Assembly: GCF_000003815.2 (NCBI RefSeq)
Contig: NC_049987.1
Span: 14,602,266 to 14,666,265 of the forward strand
DNA length: 64,000 nt
From: Branchiostoma floridae
Taxonomy: Eukaryota > Chordata > Leptocardii > Amphioxiformes > Branchiostomatidae
Direction: 5' to 3'
Below the pieces are notes generated by a model that made no database searches, was not told the DNA's origin, and saw only the letters and a program-made list of their open reading frames with translations. This document shows, piece after piece, positions 54,501-64,000 of this stretch. Position 1 is the stretch's first letter; each line of letters begins with the position of its first letter. The position numbers were made by a program, and so were the translations under genes.

Positions 54501-54944
54501 TGCTGTGGTTATCGGGGGGATGAAGCTGGAAGGTACGGTGGTAGGTAGCGAGCCGCCCGGTGGTGGGTAGCCTCTATGCAGACTTACCGGGTGGCCCTCT
54601 CCGTTCTCTCTGACCCCGTTGATCTTCCCGTTGAGCTCCTGCGGGTGCAGGCCCGCGAACCAAGGCGGAGAAGGCGATGTCTCTGACAGTCTAGCCCAAG
54701 AAGTTGCGTACGGGAAGGAGTGACCATTTCCCAAACCATTCGTACTACTCTGGTGGCCATTCAGCACGTTTAAAGAGTGGCCGTTCTCCGGCGACTTGTG
54801 TGTACCGTGGTCTCCGAAGCCGTTGTACGGGGGCGGTATGCTGAGCAGCCCGGTCCCGTTCTCCAGATGAGGCGGCGAGTTACTCGAGGACGGCGAAGAC
54901 GAGCTCTGGCTGAACGGGCTCGGGGAAGTCGCCATGTTTTCCAC
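51525..54944 (-). CDS. Pou3L: POU class 3-like homeobox transcription factor
   Basis: Nuclear DNA-binding protein. Minus-strand exons 53973-54944, 52149-52250, 51525-51818; all phase 0, 455 aa. The N-terminal 220 residues are low-complexity Ser/Pro/Gly/Asn. The POU-specific domain is about 228-300: [50 protein letters not shown]. The linker ends [11 protein letters not shown] and the homeodomain follows ([33 protein letters not shown]). The class 3 hallmarks are [18 protein letters not shown] and the POU-specific residues; TIHGNVLSQ and FFYKQ are divergent. The C-terminal tail carries repeated NGH triplets ([16 protein letters not shown]), and NGH also recurs in the N-terminal part. Introns interrupt the homeodomain at two points, unlike the usually intronless POU3 genes, which matches the amphioxus gene called Pou3L. 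The symbol is from memory. Confidence 0.92.
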
Positions 54945-56943
54945 TCAAACAACGCGGTCCAAACTCTGCAATTTACTTTCCTTACTCTCTGTATTATGCT
55001 AAGAGAAAACGCACACGACCGCAGGTGACAGGACTACCAAACATCTGACAACTCCAAAGCCCCCACGGAAATTAGATTATTACCACCTCTCACATTTCTA
55101 ATGACGTCGAATAATAATTCGTCGTGATTGGAGGAGACTAATTTGAATTTGAATATAGCGAAGCGGCAGAACCTGTGATGACCAGTAACGCGGGCGTTGA
55201 TTGGTCGCCGCCTAGGATATCGCACACTGTGCGCTGTTGTTTTAGCCATTGTTCTCCTTCGGCCTAGCCTGACAATGACAGAGCCTTCCGAGGATTCCAC
55301 AGCAACAGCACATTGCCTATCCTCATAAATATTCATAAACCTCCACTACTCGCGATACCCCTTGTTTTCACTCGCTTTCTTCTTTTAGAGAAAGTTGAGA
55401 AAAACTTTGTTTTCTGTCGGCGTCCGCAAACTCACACCGCCAAGTAACCGCCAATCGACGCGTGGCTGACTTCAGCGGGACTATATTATCAGTCCATACA
55501 GGAAATTTGAGGGATGAGTGTGGTTAGCTCACAGACAATCGTTAACGAGTTTACCAACTTCACACCATGGAGAGAAAACGCCCTGTAGTTATTAAACGGG
55601 TTGCCTGCGATCAATCATTTTCAAACTACCCCTTCCCCTGTACACAAATCACATGCATACAAGTCCGGGCATTATGTTTTCACATATTTACATCTATAGG
55701 CAAGAAATAAAAGGTTGGGGCGGTGTCGTAATGTATTTCTGTGCTTTGGAAGTGGTCTGGGCGACTTTTGGGTGGCCATGTGTTCTTTTGGCGGCCGTGC
55801 CACAGCGAGTGGTGTGACGGGTGCCTTTTGAAGCGGCAGGCTCTAGACACGAACATTTGCATCTGACTAGCACACCCCCGGTCTGATACAGCCGAAGGGA
55901 AGCTTCCAAAATCCACAATAGAAGTGTGTGAACTCCGTAGGAGAAAAACAAAGAAGAGAAAATTAAACTGGCTTTTGTATCGTTTTTGCCAAAAGAGTGG
56001 AACAAGGATTTTTTAATCAAGGCGGCACAACTTTGTGAGACGCGGTCGTCCGATGAGGGCGCGACACCATTCTATTTGTCTCTGAACAGTTCTGTGATTG
56101 TCTTCATTCCAAAACATAGAAAAAGAAACCCCAAACTCTATGAACTCAAAGAAAACCCCTCAAACGGTATACTGAGATGAAGAAAAAGCTAGCATAGTTT
56201 GACTCTCGAATCATCTTCATTAACTTTGTTGTCAAAGAAAGTTTATTTCGTACATTTTTGTCCCTATGTAGACAAACGCAATCAAGAACGGCATTTTTTT
56301 TTTCAGACATAAAAATCAAGTCTACTGCCAAGAACAAGCCTGGCGCCACAAAATCAAGCGTTAATCTCTCAAAACAAACAAACAAGCGTGGATTTTGGTA
56401 ACTTATAATCTACTAGGATGATTGTTGTACGGCAAACAAACATCACAACCTGTTCGCAGTTTTAGTTGTACAAGACGAATATTTTCTTTTGCGTCGACAA
56501 GACCGTGAGAACCACTTGAGACTGTCTGTTTGATAGTCCAAAGTTTCAATTACTTACATGTAATGTTAACTGTAGTGTTATACTTATAGTGTTGAATTGT
56601 GGACGAAGAAATCGAGTAATGATTGATACGACCGTTTTTGTTACTTCTTGTAGGGTTTCTCTATGGGTTTTATGCAGAATTTGTCAATATTCATGCATTT
56701 TCGTTGATAGAAATGTTAAAAATCTCACTCCTTTATCTTAGAAAAGTCCAGTAAATTCTAAATGATCATAATACCAAATTTCTGAAGTCAATACTACCAC
56801 AACATTCGCGGTTTCATATATCATGGCGATTCAGAGATTCAATGTACACTAAATTCAATACTAGGTTGACCAAATGACCTATAGATAACAGCCTATTGTT
56901 ATGGAGCAGTGTCCTATCCATTTATTTATCCTTTATGTATCGT

Positions 56944-56992
56944 TGTACCAAGGAGGTTAAAGAAAGTGATTCTTTAACCTCCTTGGTTGTAC
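56944..56992. repeat. CCAAGGAGGTTAAAGAA hairpin
   Basis: Arms CCAAGGAGGTTAAAGAA and TTCTTTAACCTCCTTGG around a 4-bp loop, extended outwards by TGTA and TTGTACA. The longest and most perfect of the CAAGGAGG hairpins in the window. Confidence 0.9.
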
Positions 56993-57862
56993 ATTAGCAA
57001 TAGAATTTGTATATCTTCACACTATTTCAGCATGACACTGTAGTTACCCGCCCAGTCACTCTTTGTCAAAGACCCCTATCGGAAATAACACAAAGTGCAG
57101 CACTCTTTCGGTTATCGTGTTTGACGATTAAAATTCCGTTGCGAGCAGAATATACAAAAGTCATCATGTAAAATGTTCTTATGAATAAACAACTTCACAA
57201 TAACAATAAGATGTTACCGATTATCGTTTAATGAAGAAAAAGTTTTCAACATTTCAGACCCCCCTCCTCAATGTAGTGGGAGATTCCATTTCAAGCATGA
57301 TGGGAAGAAAGATGGCGGGAAATTTGCCCAATATTTTTGTACAAACTTTATCAACTGCGATTTAGACGTTTTAATGTGCTTGATGTAGAGTTTGATCGAA
57401 AGAAAACACAGAAGTCGTGAGATCTTGAATCATGGAAGTGTAAAAAGCAATCAGGTGCGTCATTTTCTTCAGATGATGATGGCTCATAAGTGCAATAGTT
57501 GACCATGAGAGCCGGGGTGGGAGGGGGGCAGAAATATCCTTAGACTGGCCAACCATTGTTTGTTTGTTTGTTTGAACCTTTGTTTCTTCATGAAAGCTCA
57601 CGTCAGCCTGCGGCCGCTTTTCCTTGAGGCTATGACTCTTTGAGGGAGGAGGAAAGTGTTATTTGAAGTATATAACAGAGATACAGTTTACATGCATATA
57701 TATAGTTTAATGTAGTTGGGCCTTGCTGTGTGATTGGGATCTTCTATCCACCCTATTACTAGTAAACATAATTGCTGATAATCATATCATACATGCCTTA
57801 CCACAAGGTTGTTATAGTGAAATATATTATTGTGAAAGAAGCACGTAACACCACAAAAACAT

Positions 57863-58050
57863 AGTCTCTACCAGACTCCGGATCGCTGGAAAATTGTAGA
57901 AATGGAACAAATAGAGAGGAAATAACCGGCCAGGGAAAAGCTCGCGATCGCGTGCTGTTCCCTTGCCGGTTATATTCCTCTGGCCGGCTTACTCCTCTGA
58001 TTTGTTCCATTTCTATGATTTTTCCAGCGATCCGGAGTCTGGTAGAGACT
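57863..58050. mobile_element. Foldback MITE family C, long copy
   Basis: 188 bp, nearly all inverted repeat: AGTCTCTACCAGACTCCGGA at the left and TCCGGAGTCTGGTAGAGACT at the right, with GGAACAAATAGAG and CCGGCCAG arms. It is immediately upstream of the first MMS22L exon found. Related to 20283-20376. Confidence 0.9.
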
Positions 58051-58199
58051 AACAAAAACGGGTGTAGTTTTATTATGATAATTTTGAGGACGATGCTAGG
58101 GAAAATTTCCTGCATTTGCTTGCAAATTTTCTCCCCATAATTCTCACCGTCGATCTTTCTAATGAAATGAGTTGACAGACGTTATTTTGATATGTGCAG

Positions 58200-61100
58200 A
58201 CACAGATGGGGTCATATGAGGACAGTTATGAGCTGGAGGGGTCGATGACCCCACCCCTGTCTCCATGTGAACCAATGATGATTGACAGCGACCATCATCC
58301 CCCCACAAGTGCAGACTTCTCACAGGAGGGAGGTGAGATAGATTACTAGTATTAGCTTGTCGTAGCCTGGTTTTCAAATATTAATATTACATGTATATAG
58401 CTGCCAAATCTTTCTCTTTGAAAAATATTATGATGAAAGAGATTTTGCATGGAAAAGAAGGGTTTTAAAGGATTTATTGGTATTAGAATCCCCCATTTGA
58501 GCCCTCCAATGTGCAAGGCAACTCTGCCCTCTGCCCGAACATCTGGAAGTAGATTTTTGAAACCTCCTTCATGTCTTTGGCACATGTAAATAAATTAATT
58601 AAAGACAGCACAGGCACGGTGAGCTCTTCTCAAAATTCAAAAGTAATAATGTAGGTGTGACCCCTGCTGCTACCCTCCTGTCAGGCGAGGAAACTGATAT
58701 GTGGCAGGGACAGCCTTCCTCTATACTCTTAAATTCTACTTGACTGGATGGCAAATGAAGATTAATTGTGAGGTGGTGCTCTATCATATAGAGCAACTGT
58801 GATTTCAAATCTGGCGGCACAGTATGCGGGATGTGCGATCATTTCGGTCGCACTTAAGAGCTCTCTTCAAACAGTATGTTTCTGGGAGTCAATGAAGGTA
58901 AGTAGCTGTTTGTTACTTTCAGATAAAGAAGTCACAGCCTATTGCATAGTCTTGTATTACATTTTTACAAAGATGCTAATGACTTTTTGCTCTTGATCTT
59001 GATTCCACAGATAGTGGCTGTTCCTTGCAACTTATCTGCTTTAAGTGCCATGGAGAAGTCACTACAGAAGGAGCGCTGCCTCCTTACAGGAACACTTATA
59101 TCTGTTCAGGTGTTCTGCACAGGTAAGACCCTAGTGTAGGTATACTTGTATTAGGTTTGGATACCAGTACAGAAAAATTCAGGTACAGGCAATTCAAGTA
59201 CAGGTATGGTACAGATCTCGAGGATCAAGTCCAGGAAAAACTTGTTATGTCTTTGTTGATTACCCCTGTGACACAAGAGCACATAGTATTGTTTTTGTGG
59301 CCTCTATTTCTGTGTCTGAAACTGCAAAGTCACAAAAACTTGTTTGAGGATGTCTGGTGATCTCTTGATTTCATCAATGTGTTGTTCCTTCTATTTTTCC
59401 TCGCAGACTTCTAGAAGGAGAGGACCTGAGTCCCCAGCTGTTCCGAGGTCGTTTGTCGGAGCTGTTTGGGTACAGAGTCCTCACAGAGTCTGCAGCTGTG
59501 GAGTCAACACAGAAACTCTTCTACATGGGCAGGTCAGGCAGTTTTTAGTGGTCTTGTGAGCTGTAACGCTAACTCACCTTTATCTATGGTGTAACCTAGG
59601 TTCCTTGTTGTAAAAAAACTGGGTATTTAGACTTAATTAGAGGTTTCAGGTCAACGACGTGGGTTTCAAATGTCAACATTTTCAAAATACTTAGTATGGC
59701 AATGTGAAAATACCTTCCGTCAACTAAACGATCCCCAAATATCCTATTTTATGTACAACGGATATAGGTTACCCAACGGATATAGGTCAGGGCTCGAAAT
59801 ACTGGGTGCATGTGCACCCTGATGCACCCAAAATTGGAGCTGTGCACCCAATTATTTTCTGTGGGTGCACCCAAATATTTCCTATGTTTATGTATGTAAA
59901 GATTTTTTGTTTATGTATGTATCAAAGTATACATCATATTCTTGACCTCTACATGTTAGATAATAAAAATGTCTGCCATGGTACTTGTTTAAGAATTTGA
60001 TAGCTTGTAGCTAAGTTTTAATATTAGGTTATCACTTAAATTTAAGTGGTGCACCCAAACATTTTTTGGTGCACCCAATTTTTTAAGCTGGGTGCACCAG
60101 TGCACCTAATCCCCCAAATGAATTTCGAGCCCTGTAGGTGAACTAACGTTATATGATAATAATGTCTAAAGGCTAGGAAAAATGTTTCCAGTTACCTAAC
60201 GGACCCTAGGGGTGAATACCAGTTGTTGGCTTAATAAGGTCCAACTTAATCAAGTCCAGGTTTAGGTCCAGAGGTTCAGGCTCAACTCTGGACCATCATA
60301 ATTCATATTGATATTTGATTGATGTGTCTATTTTTGATTCCTTTTTTATCCATGACTAACAAGCAGAGGGGAGATAAAAAATACTTTAATGTTTATCAAA
60401 CATATCCTAGAAGCATGAAACGCTAGTTCACCTTTATTCGCGGAGTAACCTATATCCGTTGTACCTAAAAACAGGATATTTAGGAATATGACGTAGATGG
60501 ACAGTGGTTTCAAATTGCATTTTTTTTCTTCATTATAATGCAGTTTGGGACCTCCGTCCGTCAACTTGATATCCCTAAATACCCTGGTGTTAAATACAAC
60601 GAATAAAGGTTACCCTGCGAATAAAGGTGAACTAGCGTTATCTTTTATCAGTTGCATTTGATAAAAAAAAACTACAAACCAGACTGGTGTGGAAAGTGGA
60701 AGGATCTTTATGATATTTACTAGTAGCTGTTTGCAAAATTAAATTTTTGTTTCCCCCCCCCCCCCCCCCCCCTTTCTGGCAGCTTTACTAGTTATTGTAG
60801 CAGTTCTGGTTTACATACATGATATATTGTAAACACAGAAATTTTGTGGTAGTTTCATTTTTGCTGTTTTGTGTTGCCAATTCATTGCGAACTTAAAACC
60901 ACCAAAAACATTTTTCCACGGCAGTAAGATACTACAGTGCATGGTGCTACTGCGAACTTCAAACCGCCGTGAAAAGTCCTCCGAAATTAAATCCCTGCAA
61001 ACTGAAATGCATTTACCGTATATCGTTCCTAATTGTTTGTTAGTGGTTACTGATTTGTGCTGTTTTACCCACAGACAACAGTTTGGCCAGTTGGAACAAC

Positions 61101-63079
61101 TCACAGAGGAGGGGTCATCCTGGGTCACTGGAGGTGGGTGTGGTAAAAAAAAATGTCATTGCAGTTGTTTCTGATTCTTTTAATGGTTTTGTCAGATTGT
61201 CAGTTTATGAGATATTCCAACAGAGGGCTGAATGGTCTTTGTTCATCAAACATGTTAGTTGATAAATACAAATTACCATTAAACAATTCATATCTACTGT
61301 CTTTTATTCTTTTTTCCTATGTGATAGGTTCTGTAAACACAGAGGCACTCCATCTCAGGCAACAAGTTACAGACTTCCTACAGTACATCAAAGTCTTCCT
61401 ACACAGGTACAGGATCTCAGTATTTGAAAGCTGTGGTAACAGGAAAATAAACAAAACAAGAAAAAAATATGATATAAGATGGCTGCATTTTCATTAATTG
61501 ATTTGATTAATGAAAATTCTTACTGTATTGTATGTATTCCTAGAATGTATGTAACGGCATATAGAGCATACCTAAACATAGACTTGCTCCCGTCTGTCTG
61601 GTCCATTGGTTGTTTCTGGAGAACCGCCATATCTATTTTAGGGTTAACATGATACATGTACTAAGTATTTGCGAGATTGCTTCATGAAAATGCTTGGATA
61701 AGTAGAATTGAATTTTGTTAAAAATAATATTTTTCAAAGTAAAATCAATTTCTGATGTACTGATAAAATGACTAGGCTTATGAATTGATTTTGTTTAATT
61801 AGTTTTGTTTGTCAAAAAGTTTACTGCAATGCTGAAATGTGAACATAAATGCATAATGTACTCCGGTCCATCCGCTCCATCCGAAAAACTGACGAACAGA
61901 CAGTATGAACATTACTACTTTGCCACAGGTACTACAACCCACCAACACNNNNNNNNNNNNNNNNNNNNNNNNNNNNNNNNNNNNNNNNNNNNNNNNNNNN
62001 NNNNNNNNNNNNNNNNNNNNNNNNNNNNNNNNNNNNNNNNNNNNNNNNCAGTTTCCTCAGACTCTACTGCAGGAGCTACAGGGGCTGCTGTCCCATGTGG
62101 GACAGATAGGGGGCATACATGAGAGCACTATCAGCTCAGCTGTGTCCAGGCAGGCTGTCAAGGTCAGGTGGATTTACTTTGTTTTTGGCAACACCTCAGG
62201 GGTGCAACCTTTAAACATAGATTTGCTAAGGTCCACTGCTGTTGCTATTGTAGTTTAATGTTTTTCACAATTTACCATGTTTAATGATTATTTGACGAAT
62301 TGGCTAACGATTGTTTGTTTTCACTTTTCAGACTTCTAGCCCTTCCCATAGCTTTTTCCATGTTGTTCTTGACGTTTACTGGTCGTCAGTAGAGATTCTC
62401 TACATATTACAGACAAAGTGGCCAGGTAAGTTCTACCCAGAAGTTGATGAATGAATGTATGAATAAATGAAAGAATAGATAAATGAATCAGCCCTGGCTG
62501 TTTGTAAACAGCTGAACAAATAAATAAATAAGTAAATAGATGAATCAGAAGAAAAAGATGTACTGAAACTAAGACAAAGCTTAGATAAATGGTGACTACT
62601 GTTAATCTTGAGTGGTTCACAGTGGTTCTATCAATTTGTGGTTTCTTTTTTCGGTGACAACCTTGACTTCATTACACTTCAAATAAGTGTTTCCAATGTT
62701 TTACTACTGTACAACAAAATTGTTTCAACCATGAATCTAAAACACTGTTCCCTTTTATCGCAAAATACAACCACTCCAGAACTAAATAGATCTAGAGTAT
62801 GTAACAGCTTTTCACAAATGTAAGTCAATGGTAAACAAGCTGTCCTTTTTTTCATTTTCCCTTGGAAACTAAATGCAGAATTTCAAGAGAATAGTATTGT
62901 ACATGTAGAACCAAAGTTTATCATTATTTACTTGTTTTTCCCCCACAGATCTGCCTGTACATATGGACCTGTCTAGTTTCCTGCCTAGTGAAGACATAGG
63001 AGACAGAGACCTCCTCACACAGCTACTCACAGCTCTACTCTGGGACCTGCTGGCACTTGCTGCTAGAACTTTTAACAAG
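58200..63079 (+). CDS. mms22l: MMS22L (replication-fork repair), 5' part; continues past window
   Basis: Partner of TONSL in homologous-recombination repair at stalled forks, nuclear. Exons: 58200-58332 (possible start ATG 58206), 58794-58897, 59011-59122, 59415-59532, 61075-61133, 61328-61406, 61929 to gap, then 62049-62162, 62332-62425, 62949-63079; all resolvable phases agree. Family matches are LSELFGYRVLTESA, KLFYMGRQQFGQLEQL, DFLQYIKVFLHRY, LLQELQGLLSHVGQI, FFHVVLDVYWSSVEILYIL and LLWDLLALAARTFNK. A run of 100 N (61949-62048) interrupts the stretch between YYNPPT and QFPQTLL, so residues there are unknown. The acceptors of 58794 and 59415 are the second of two possible AGs, chosen because the first AG gives a stop. 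Intron 59533-61074 is filled with transposons. Confidence 0.9.
59565..60150. mobile_element. MITE family E copy 1 carrying a nested CAGGGCTCG element
   Basis: Outer element begins AACGCTAACTCACCTTTATC (59565) and ends GGTGAACTAACGTT (60150), like copy 2 at 60419. It is split by an element 59788-60134 with ends CAGGGCTCGAAAT and ATTTCGAGCCCTG and internal GGTGCACCC repeats in both orientations. TAGGT flanks the inner element on both sides. CAGGG ends are typical of hAT elements. Confidence 0.75.
60419..60639. mobile_element. MITE family E, copy 2
   Basis: About 221 bp. Left end AACGCTAGTTCACCTTTATT, right end AATAAAGGTGAACTAGCGTT, an inverted repeat of about 30 bp with near-perfect pairing. 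The sequence between is unrelated to any gene. Confidence 0.85.
60750..60771. repeat. Poly-C run
   Basis: About 22 consecutive C in an MMS22L intron. Similar runs are at 9018-9029 and 18361-18378. Confidence 0.9.
60827..61018. mobile_element. Mariner-type MITE family B, copy 2
   Basis: Ends TTGTAAACAC and GCATTTACCG with flanking TA. The interior (GCGAACTTAAAACCACC, GAAATTAAATCC) matches copy 1 at 46321-46526. More diverged than copy 1. It ends 56 bp before the MMS22L exon at 61075. Confidence 0.8.
61949..62048. other. Assembly gap (100 N)
   Basis: Exactly 100 N, a conventional gap of unknown size. It lies in the MMS22L coding region, between the exon starting 61929 and sequence coding QFPQTLLQELQG. 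Confidence 0.99.
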
Positions 63080-64000
63080 GTAGATGTGCTTTGGTTATTA
63101 TTTTCCTGATCTGTATATGGGAAGGAAGACTAGTCTTCAGCTTTGAAACAGACTTTCACATACGGCCACATTCGTTAAAGGCCATCATTTGATCCTGATG
63201 TTGTATAATGTTCAAGCAGGCTGTGCAGGGCTCTAGCCAGCTCGAAATTTTTTTTCCGTCAGCCAATTCCCATTGTCGCGAAAACCGCGAAAACACTATT
63301 CCAGGAGTTAGAGAGACTGAACTGAGATCTTGAAAAACGGGTGTTTGATTAGATTATCGTATGGGAAAGGGCGCCGATACACATTATCAACAATCATAAC
63401 AATAGCAAGACAAACACTGTGTGGCTTTTACGGCCGTGGACAGCGTCCCCAAGCCGCCTGTAGCTTCTACCAAGGAGGATTGTTGTCCATCAAGGTTGAC
63501 GGATTGGTTTTAAAATTTTTCCGTCAGACGCAGCAAATTTCCGCCAATTGACGGAAAAACGGATGCTGGCTAGAGCCCTGAGGCTGTGACAGAACCAACT
63601 GTTGGCAAGAAACTAAGGCAGCTTTCTCTGAATTTTGTATGATGTTTCTGCAATTTGTGACGATTGTACGACAAATGTGACGGAACCCTAAGTTTTGCTT
63701 TATACATTAAGTACTATCACTTTTATCAGAAATTGTAGTGAAAAATTCGACTGCAGCAGAATTTAGCATTCTTGTTTGGAAAATTGAAAACAAATACAGA
63801 TTTTCTTTAGAAATGGTTGATATGTTCAGACTCATTCTGATTTTTAACCACAACATTCGGATCAAATACTAAGTATACCGGTCCTGTAGCCCCGCACACT
63901 TCTGTTAAATGTACAATTGCAAAATAATAAAAAAACATTTAAGTTAAGAAAGCGCAGTCAAACATCTCATTGGTCAAACTGCTAATTCCCATTCTCTCAT
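63080..64000. other. MMS22L intron at window end
   Basis: Begins with a GTAGAT donor after AAG at 63079. Contains one hAT-type MITE (63226-63580). No further exon was recognised before the window ends. Confidence 0.6.
63226..63580. mobile_element. hAT-type MITE with perfect 8-bp target duplication
   Basis: 355 bp. Ends CAGGGCTCTAGCCAGC and GCTGGCTAGAGCCCTG. Exact target duplication AGGCTGTG at 63218-63225 and 63581-63588. CAGGG ends and 8-bp duplication are hAT hallmarks. The interior holds TTTTCCGTCAGCCAATT and a partner CCGCCAATTGACGGAAAA. Confidence 0.93.

Larger units (their letters stand above)
54945..58199. other. Intergenic region between POU3-like and MMS22L
   Basis: Upstream of both genes (divergent). 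Holds a foldback at 57863-58050, a hairpin at 56944-56992 and a dispersed (GTTT)n-associated repeat at 57546-57690 shared with 25898-26000. The POU3-like promoter must lie just above 54944. No other gene is supported. Confidence 0.5.

Noticed and set aside
54777-55028. Antisense open frames over the POU3-like first exon (also 53977-54465)
   Set aside because: GC-rich shadow of the coding strand; no family match.

Overview
The window is eukaryotic nuclear DNA, AT-rich between genes, with short exons, GT-AG introns and many short inverted-repeat transposons. The best fit is a lancelet (cephalochordate, Branchiostoma-type). The reasons are a divergent, intron-containing POU class 3 gene of the kind named Pou3L in amphioxus, a TRIM-type gene pair, and dense MITE and tRNA-SINE content. 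The species assignment is inference. Exons were joined by hand from reading frame, splice signals and remembered family sequences; no search was run.

Layout. 1-7999 is probably one large SUPT3H intron with two GC-rich islands. 8000-12592 (+) holds the 3' nine coding exons of SUPT3H (SAGA/SPT3). 13638-17516 (-) is a complete seven-exon DNAJB13 (316 aa) with RFX-like and forkhead-like sites upstream. 19491-23554 (-) is a six-exon trypsin-type protease with a stop codon directly after IVGG. 24-27 kb is mostly empty. 27.25-32.41 kb is an array of five related repeat units.

32.41-42.46 kb is a large inverted duplication centred near 37.12 kb. Each arm carries an intact four-exon gene encoding RING, two B-boxes, a coiled coil, an NFX1-type Cys/His segment and a C-terminal ubiquitin-like domain (502 aa on -, 508 aa on +). 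The genes are head to head across a palindromic 1.09-kb promoter region. The outer end of each arm has SLC35G-like transporter sequence: a live copy on the right (41980-43577, -) and a truncated, broken copy on the left (32414-32868, +). 43.6-51.5 kb holds a SINE, a LINE tail and a mariner-type MITE. 51525-54944 (-) is a three-exon POU3-like homeobox gene (455 aa). 58200 to beyond the window end (+) is the 5' part of MMS22L (replication-fork repair), with a 100-N assembly gap in or beside one exon.

The genes do not form one pathway. The most unusual content is the duplicated TRIM/NFX1-finger/ubiquitin-like gene pair. A foldback MITE sits at exactly the same intron position in both copies, so it predates the duplication.
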